Origin: Myotis daubentonii
Lineage: Eukaryota > Chordata > Mammalia > Chiroptera > Vespertilionidae
Direction: 5' to 3'
Length of the DNA: 64,000 bases
NCBI RefSeq assembly: GCF_963259705.1
Contig: NC_081842.1
Location: 34,127,796-34,191,795, forward strand
In this document: one piece after another, positions 57,397-64,000 of the stretch
Position numbering within the stretch: position 1 is the stretch's first letter
How the letters are laid out: every line of letters begins with the position of its first letter
Notes under the pieces: model-generated
Seen by the model: the letters and a program-made list of their open reading frames with translations, nothing else
Told to the model about the DNA's origin: nothing
Database searches by the model: none
Program-made: the position numbers and the translations under genes

Positions 57397-57976
57397 TCAC
57401 GTTCTCATCAGGAGTCACATTATATGGATCGGCCATATTTTATTTAATCTGCTCCACAGTGATGGACTATTAGACTGTGCTTTGTCTTCTACATATACCA
57501 CAACAATTGACTCCTATACAAACATCACTTTGCTCACATGGAAGTAAATAGTTAAAATTAGAAATGTTATTAATCGAAGAGTACATATATTTTTTTTATG
57601 TTGAAAGATCTTATTAAACTGTCTTCATTTGAAGCTGCACTGGTTATACTCTCACCTGCTGCTTCTTTACCTGGTTTTGCAGGCATTGCTCTCAATGTGC
57701 TATGTTGCCAGGCAAGCTTATTTTTGCTAAACTAATTGGTTAAAAAATATCTCATTTTAGTTTTAATTAAATTTTGGCAAATGTGACTGAGATACAATGT
57801 CTTTTTATATGTTTAAGAGTCCTCTGTAGTTGATTTTTTCTTTTTAGTTAAATAGCTATGCTCATTATTTTCTAAGTGGACTGTGGATCTTTGGATGATT
57901 TATTTCAAAATTGTACTGTTATAAATATTTATATATAACATATAATTAATTTTATTTAATAAGTATTTTCAATGGT

Positions 57977-58008
57977 ATCTGTAACTAATATATATATTAG
58001 TTACAGAT
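57977..58008. repeat. Perfect 32-bp palindrome
   Basis: The 16-bp half ATCTGTAACTAATATA is followed directly by its exact reverse complement with no spacer. Confidence 0.95.
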
Positions 58009-59439
58009 TTATAAATTTATAGTTACATAGCACAAAAGTATGGATATATATGTGTGTGTACCTGTGTGTGATATAAGTTGAAAATATTGTCCCCATATAA
58101 ATGGTATCTCTGACTTTGGTCATGGAGTTATTTTCTCCCTTCGGAGACTTTCAACTTAATGAAGTCAGATTTATCAGCTTTTTTATTTTTTTATTGCTTC
58201 TGAATATTGTGTAAACCAGAAAGTCATTCCTTATTCTAAATTATGTTTTAAATTTTATCTGAGTTATTTACTTATTTATACATCTAAATCTTTAATTCAT
58301 CAGAACTTATTTTGTTGTAACATATGAGGTTATTTCTTACTTTTTTTCAGATACTTTCTCAGATTGTCACAAAATGCTGTTCACTGTACAATACATCTTT
58401 TCTTCCCTGACATGAAATGTCATTTGTTTAATATAGGCCACTGATCGTTTGCTGAGTTTTCATATGTGATTTATTTATAGGTTTTCATTTCTATTTAGTT
58501 TGATTTCTCTCTCTTTCTACTTGTCCACCAGGAAAAGTCTTAATTATTACAGTCTTATACAGGTAATATATTTTTATATCTAATAAAAATAGTTCTTTCT
58601 CATTACTCTTTATTTTTTTCTCGCTATAGCTTTTATTGCTTTTTCATTCTATGTGATATTTATAATAGTCTGTAGTTTTAAAAAATCTGTTGAATATTTT
58701 TTTATTAAAGCATATTACTTGTAAGGATTAACTTATTCCTCAATCTTTGGTATTTTATTGCTATTTAAGTAGAGTATTTTCTTTCATTACTTAGCATAAC
58801 TGGTTTTTGTGTGTATGTTATGTAAGTTATTGATTTTTGCCTATTAATTTTTCAGTCATTGATTATCTTTGGTTTCCAGATAAAATAATTATATCAATAT
58901 CTAATGATATGTTCACAATCTCCCTTCCAATATGTGTTTCTTTTCCCTATCTAATTGTGTCACTTTCCTACCTATGATAAAAAATCTGTCACAGAGGATA
59001 TTGATATCTTCTTTCTGACATTAATTGGGGAGTTCCTGATATCAACTCATTAATCTCATATTGTGGGCTTATAATTTCAGGTAACTATACTTTATTACAT
59101 TAAAAATATAATGCCTTATTATTAAGAATTGCAATTATTATTCATAATGGATTTTGATTTACATGAAATTTAGTATACTGTAAACAATTTTTTAGACATA
59201 ATAATCATATGATTTTTCACTTTGTTATTATGGTGAATTACACTGCTATATTTCTTAATGTTTAGGTTTCCTCACATATCTGGAAAAAATTCTTACTTTG
59301 TCTTTTAATATGTACTGAATTATCTTTGTACTCAGACCAATAAGATAAAAAAAAATGCAAAATTATGTGAGCTGGTAAGAGCAAATGTGGAAGCTTATTA
59401 TTAATAGCAGTGGTCATTTCACAGAAGAAAAGTAATAAT

Positions 59440-60200
59440 CTTATTTACCAGACATTTTAAAGCCCATGCCAGAAGCAAAGCACTGTGCTTAAAGCTGGGG
59501 TTAAGAAGATGGATAGGACATTATTTCCATCATCACAGACCATCACATAGCCAGGTGGGTCAGAAAAACATTCAACAAATTGTAATGTAGTGTTGCCAAT
59601 GCTGATACAGTGATAACAACCATGGACATTCAGGGCCAGTCAATGTGGAGCTGGGGAGGGCATCCTAGATGGTGACATATGATCTGGTTTGGAAAGCCAA
59701 GTTTAAGTTTGCCACGGGAGGTAGCGAGAAAGAAATGTAAAGCAGCGTGTGGCACATGGGACGTCCAGGAGTACCGATGATGTGCTGGGGACTGAAAGCT
59801 TGATGCGCCATGTACCAGGAGCAGCAACTGGGCATGGTTTGCTAGGATGTAAAACAGAGATGGTTTCAGGTAACACATATATAGAAAGAAGTGCCAACTT
59901 GAGTTTAGAACATATGCTTTCATGCAGTGAAATTTGCACCTAAACTATTGGTTATAAAAGCTGAAAGAAAACTTAGAACTCATTTTATTTATGTAGCCAC
60001 GTTGGTTGATAACACCTGTTTCTGGCCTCAGAGGAGGAATAGAGAGATGGTACTAGAAGCAACCAGGTGTAACAAGGCATAAAAATCAAAGTGTGCAATA
60101 GCCTAAGGAGGTCCTAGGCCATCATGGGCATTTATCCAAGAGATGGGTAGGACTTACTCATGTGAAGAGAGAGGAATTGAGAATAAGCACATTCTGATGG
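59440..60200 (-). mobile_element. L2 LINE fossil, antisense
   Basis: CAAAGCACTGTGCTTAAAGC near 59477, AAAGCCAAGTTTAAGTTTGC near 59693 and the GTGTGCAATAGCCTAAGGAG segment near 60092 fit reverse L2 wording. Decay is strong. Confidence 0.45.
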
Positions 60201-60234
60201 TGTGAGACATAGAAAATAAAATTAGTGAAGGCGA

Positions 60235-60480
60235 CTATGTAGCTATTATTTAGCCACCACATGCTGAATGCATGCCAGACACTGTACATATACTATCCTC
60301 AAAGCTCACAGCAATCCTGAGAGTTAGGGATTTCTTAAGTAAAAGGTCAGATAACACTATAGAATGTGTTCAAGTCACGAAGGTGGTAAGTGACAGAGCC
60401 AGGAACAGAACCCATATCTGTCTGTTTCTGGAGTAAGTGAGAAAACAGAAGCATCCAGCACAACACCACAGATCTGAATG
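60235..60480 (-). mobile_element. MIR SINE, antisense
   Basis: CATGCCAGACACTGTACATA, CTCACAGCAATCCTGAGAGT and GGTAAGTGACAGAGCCAGGA follow reverse MIR order. Confidence 0.82.
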
Positions 60481-60905
60481 CTGATGTAATGCCAGAGTCC
60501 TGTGTATGACCAAGCCAGAGAGCAGCATGGAGAAGTGGTGAGGTCTCATTGGGACTCACTTTCCATCCCTATACATTATATCTGAAAAAACCCAGATCTC
60601 CTTCCTGTGGCCACCCTGTGCCTACAAGTATTGAACACCCACGTGTGACAATGTCTCTAAAAAAGGGTGGAAATTCCTAGAGTCAGCCCTGTTCTTCTGG
60701 TCTGGTCTCTTGTCCTTCACTAAATTTTGAGGTTATGCATTCTTGGCTCCCTATTTTGATTCTCTGGTTGTATCTGCTCTCATAGAAAATTTGACTTATA
60801 ACATTATATGCAAAGTCCTACACATTAGGTCTTTGTTATTTACAGAACCTCCTAGCTCACTTAGGAATTCTGAGCCTAGTAATAAGAATAATGATGACAA
60901 TAATG
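60481..60905. other. Unique DNA, no gene seen
   Basis: No recognisable feature; an AATGATGACAATAATGATAA run lies at the right border. Confidence 0.35.
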
Positions 60906-60909
60906 ATAA

Positions 60910-61080
60910 TACTATTTACATAACATTTATTTTTTCCTTAATAGTATTCGAAGCACTTTACCTATTTTAACTGATGTAATCCTCACAACATTGCTATGCA
61001 GTAGGTACTAACTGTATCAGCAGGAATTGAGTCACAGAGCTTCTAATGGCAGAGCAGAATTTGGACTCAGATCTTAACAA
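60910..61080 (-). mobile_element. MIR SINE, antisense
   Basis: GATGTAATCCTCACAACATT, GCAGTAGGTACTAACTG and AATGGCAGAGCAGAATTTGG appear in reverse MIR order. Confidence 0.82.
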
Positions 61081-61084
61081 TAAA

Positions 61085-61310
61085 ATTAACGTATTGAGCA
61101 CTTTCTGTGTGTCCAGATGCAGTAGGTGCTTTAACTGCACTACTCGTTCTAATTCTCCCAATAACTCTGTGAGGTAGGTATTATTATCCCCATTTGTTAA
61201 ATGAGGGAAGTCAGCATTCTAGAAGTTAAATGGCTTGCTGGTAGGTGATGGATCTGAGATCATTTAAGCCCAGGCTCTTTGACTTCAAAGTCCAAACTAT
61301 CTCACCCCAT
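61085..61310 (-). mobile_element. MIR SINE, antisense
   Basis: ATTGAGCACTTTCTGTGTGT, CTCTGTGAGGTAGGTATTAT, TATCCCCATTTGTTAAATGA and AAGCCCAGGCTCTTTGACTT are well kept. It lies in direct tandem with the MIR at 60910, in the same orientation. Confidence 0.88.
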
Positions 61311-61519
61311 GTCTGCCTACAGCCTATCCCTTATTCCAAACTAGTTCTGCTCATCCACTGTGTGTCATGAGAGAGGGGAAGGGATAAAGGATACTGATGG
61401 GTTCAATGTGCTGTCATCCTGGGTAATAAAAAGAGACAGTGGGGAGATGAATGAAATAGAAGCTAAACTCACCTATGGAAGAAATATTCTCTGCTGGACA
61501 GTAGCAGATATTACCCTCA

Positions 61520-62140
61520 CACATGAAAGCCATTCCTGAGAGTATTCCAAAGGTGAGCTTAGCTGGATTACTTCCAGACATTTAGCAATCTGACTTAATT
61601 AAGAATTTCCATCATCTTTGCTTAATATAGCACTTTTGCTGGTGTTGGTCACTTTTATCAGCAGAGAAAACTTTATTAATTGTCACTTAAGGTGTTAATC
61701 TGCTGGGTCTTTATTGTCTTACATTTCTACTCATAAATTTGATTTGATGCTAAGCAAATACTTGCTCTTTTTATTAATTCTGATGATGGAGCCTAAAGAA
61801 TTACTTTGTAGACTAGTTCTTTTTATGTCATCACTTTAAGTTACTTTTGTCGGTTGCTTAGTGTAGAATTATATTTAAACTATTCTTTAGTTTTAGTTGA
61901 AATTCTGTTCATTGCTTAATGCTCTTTGCAAATAACCAGTTTCTTAAGTATTTTTATTGTCTCGGGCTTTGCTTTAATTGACATAGCTTTCCAGTTCTCC
62001 AGTTTTTTTGAACCTTTCAATTTTTTTTTTCTTCCCAAATCCTTGCTTATTTTTGGTATTCTGTGGCCTATACTTCTCTTCACTTTTAACATACACAATT
62101 GCTCTGTAAGAAAAACACATGCTAATCTATTGTGACTCTT
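61520..62140. promoter_or_regulatory. Repeat-free AT-rich block, weak candidate conserved element
   Basis: No transposon is visible. Words such as GACTTAATTAAGAA, TTTATTAATTGTCAC and TTTATTAATTCTGAT recur. The texture suggests a possible noncoding regulatory element, but nothing here proves it. Confidence 0.2.
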
Positions 62141-62325
62141 AATTTTCTTAAAACTAATATACATTTCATAAATTTATATTTAAGCATATAAATCTTATTA
62201 TATTTATTATTATTAGATTTTTGCCTTCATTACTTTTTTAGTGCTATTGTAATTTTTCCAAACACCTTAATGTGAAGATATATGTGGAAAAACAGGTGAG
62301 AATATATAGTCCTTGGAGACCTTGA

Positions 62326-62464
62326 TTTTTTTTTAAATTTTATTTTATTCTTTAAAGTATTACAGATAGTAGTGCATATGTCTCCTTTCCTCCCCCCACC
62401 CCCATTGACCTTCCCCTGGCCTCCCTTACCCCCCGGCACATGCCCTCACCCCATCCCCCCAGTG
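62326..62464 (-). mobile_element. L1 LINE 3' UTR fragment, antisense
   Basis: A T-rich tail then GTCTCCTTTCCTCCCC, CATTGACCTTCCCCTGGCCT and GGCACATGCCCTCACCCC match the 3' UTR of the L1 at 36731-38060. Confidence 0.88.
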
Positions 62465-62641
62465 TCTTGTGAGAATTTTTAAAAAATGTTGAAATTTGGT
62501 ATACACTTAGGAAAATACCTTATAAGCAAAATAACATAGCATGATGGTAATTATTGCAAAAAAAATTTCTGGAATTGTATATTATTGCTTATTCTCTAGG
62601 ATGTTTAAACGTACAAGTCTTTTTAATTTATTTATGTTTTT

Positions 62642-62856
62642 TTAAAATGTATTTTATTGATTTTTTACAGAGAGGAAAGGAGAGGGAAAGAGAGTTAGAA
62701 ACATCGATGAGAGAGAAACATCAACCAGCTGCCTCCTGCACACCCCCCACTGGGGATGTGCCCGCAACCAAGGTACATGCTCTTGACTGGAATCGAACCT
62801 GGGACCCTTGAGTCCGCAGGCCGACGCTCTATCCACTGAGCCAAACCGGTTAGGGC
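62642..62856 (-). mobile_element. VES SINE inserted in another VES tail
   Basis: The minus-strand head GCCCTAACCGGTTTGGCTCA, B box GGTTCGATTCC and tail are full length. The 14-bp duplication TTATTTATGTTTTT is exact at 62628-62641 and 62857-62870. It sits in the T-rich (minus-strand A-rich) tail of the next SINE. Confidence 0.96.
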
Positions 62857-63077
62857 TTATTTATGTTTTTAACCCTCACCTGAGGATATTTTTTTCCAGT
62901 GATTTTTAGAGAGAGTGGAAGGGAGAGGGGCGAAGAGAGAGAGAGGAACATATATGTGTGAGAGAAACATGGGTTGGTTGCCTCCTGCATGTGCCACAAC
63001 CAGGGCTAGGGAATCGAACCCGCAACTCTTAGTGTACGGGATGATGCTCTAATCACTAGGCAACACTGGCCAGGACC
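62857..63077 (-). mobile_element. VES-family SINE, older, split by the previous one
   Basis: The minus-strand head begins TCCTGGCCAGTGTTGCCTAG, with a B box GGTTCGATTCCC. Its target duplication ACAAGTCTTT is found at 62612-62621, on the far side of the inserted SINE, and at 63078-63087. Confidence 0.92.
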
Positions 63078-63087
63078 ACAAGTCTTT

Positions 63088-64000
63088 ATGGTGCTCAATT
63101 TTAAGAAAAAATTCAACTTTTTAAAATTTTTCTTTCAATTCATGTGATGGACTTGATTTTGATTTTTTCTAAAAATTTTATTCATTTTTAGCTGTATGGG
63201 AAAAAATGCATACACGTTCTGTAGAAATCATGTTATTAGTCAGTCAAGTTCTCATTTTCTTTATGGTAGCTAAACTGCCAACTACCTATAAATCCCATCT
63301 TTCTTTCATTCAAAGTTAAGGTAACCAATTATTTAAACTTGTAATTCTCAATAGATCAAATATCTCACCTTTGATTGGTAGCCAGTCTAAAGCTCTACCT
63401 TACATTTTATTCCTTTAAGCCTCCAGATAGGGCATTTGATCCTTATCTAAATCCTCTGCTCTTTTTTGCCCTCATGTCACTCATCTCCTTGTAAAATCCT
63501 GCATTTCATTATTAGCTTCGCACAGAACCACAAATGGCTGTTTTTCTCTTCTAAGCTTCCCTGGGCTTTTGAGCTAAAATGGAGCTCTATTAATTTGGTC
63601 CCTTAACTCATGAATTCACCAAAGCCATACTTTCAAATGTCACTAATAATCATTTCTTGTTAAAAACCCAAAGGTTTCACTCTGTTCTTGCATTTCTTTT
63701 ACTCTTGATTACTTTGGACATATTTAAAACTCTCTTTGTTACATTTTTTTCTCATTCCAAGACCCTATGAGTAGTAGATGTTTGATGTCATCTCTTTAAA
63801 ATGTGTCTTTCAAACTTAAAAAAAAATCATTTATATATTTGGTCTCTTGAGGACCAACTGTGAATATTTCAAGGTAGCTAAGCCTTCGACTCTTACATTT
63901 TCAGAAACTGGCAAAGAGGCAGTATAATTGGAACTACATTTATATTCTTAATATTCTGTGCTTCTCTTGTCCTGTGTTTTCACACTGCCCAGAGGTTATA
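63088..64000. other. Unique AT-rich DNA
   Basis: No gene, RNA gene or confident repeat was seen to the end of the window. Confidence 0.45.

Larger units (their letters stand above)
56850..59340 (-). mobile_element. Old L1 (L1M-type), antisense, interrupted
   Basis: Antisense L1 wording includes GGTACAAAATTCAAATGTAC (56860), AAAATATCTCATTTTAGTTT (57745), the GTCTTTTTATATGTTTAAGA block (57799) and T-rich ORF2 text to about 59340. SPIN (57010-57235), a (TATC)n microsatellite and a 32-bp palindrome lie inside. Confidence falls after about 58600. Confidence 0.55.

Noticed and set aside
1..64000. A hidden host gene or new defence system
   Set aside because: Both strands were read; all long frames are explained by repeats or chance, and no conserved catalytic motif set, operon-like order or splice-bounded exon was found.

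Overview
The window is mammalian nuclear DNA with no host gene that I can recognise. I saw no exon, splice-bounded reading frame, rRNA or structural tRNA gene on either strand. The repeat content points to a vespertilionid bat (Myotis, Eptesicus or Pipistrellus-like). It combines VES tRNA-derived SINEs, many HeliBat-type Helitrons (5' TC, 3' hairpin and CTAG, insertion between A and T), SPIN hAT elements, two other non-autonomous hAT families, a piggyBac-type MITE and mariner MITEs. Recent DNA transposons and Helitrons of this kind are characteristic of vespertilionid bats. The assignment rests on reading the sequence by eye; no database search was run.

Layout. 1-6 kb: a Tigger-like MITE, three VES SINEs, and an L1 3' end broken first by a Helitron and then by a SPIN element. 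6-20 kb: old MIR, L2, L1M and MLT1 fossils, one mariner MITE, one 0.46 kb Helitron and one hAT MITE. 20.9-24.7 kb: a short Helitron, a head-to-tail pair of Helitrons and a second hAT family. 26-30 kb: an L2 fossil, SPIN, MIR and another Helitron cluster, including a 5'-end fragment with a 112-codon frame. 30-36.3 kb: VES SINEs, three abutting Helitrons (32.5-34.1 kb) with a 47-bp minisatellite, a hAT MITE, a short Helitron and a piggyBac MITE. 36.7-41 kb: a 5'-inverted L1, MIRs and another L1 3' end. 41.7-45.4 kb: three Helitrons, the largest 1.42 kb with a long 47-bp minisatellite, then a mariner MITE. 45.9-49.4 kb: a repeat-poor stretch and an L2 fossil. 49.5-50.5 kb: a TG/TA tract with a Helitron composite that has two 5' ends. 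51.9-53 kb: an unexplained 132-bp inverted repeat. 53-60 kb: old L1 and L2 fossils carrying one more hAT copy, a fold-back hAT and SPIN. 60-64 kb: MIRs, a repeat-poor stretch, an L1 3' fragment and two nested VES SINEs.

The features do not form a pathway. The biology visible here is transposon biology: Helitrons landing exactly on the 5' ends of older Helitrons, a composite Helitron whose internal junction recurs at two loci, a hAT that moved as a fold-back, and Helitrons carrying CTCF-like and YY1-like motifs. I saw no sign of a new host gene system or defence system.
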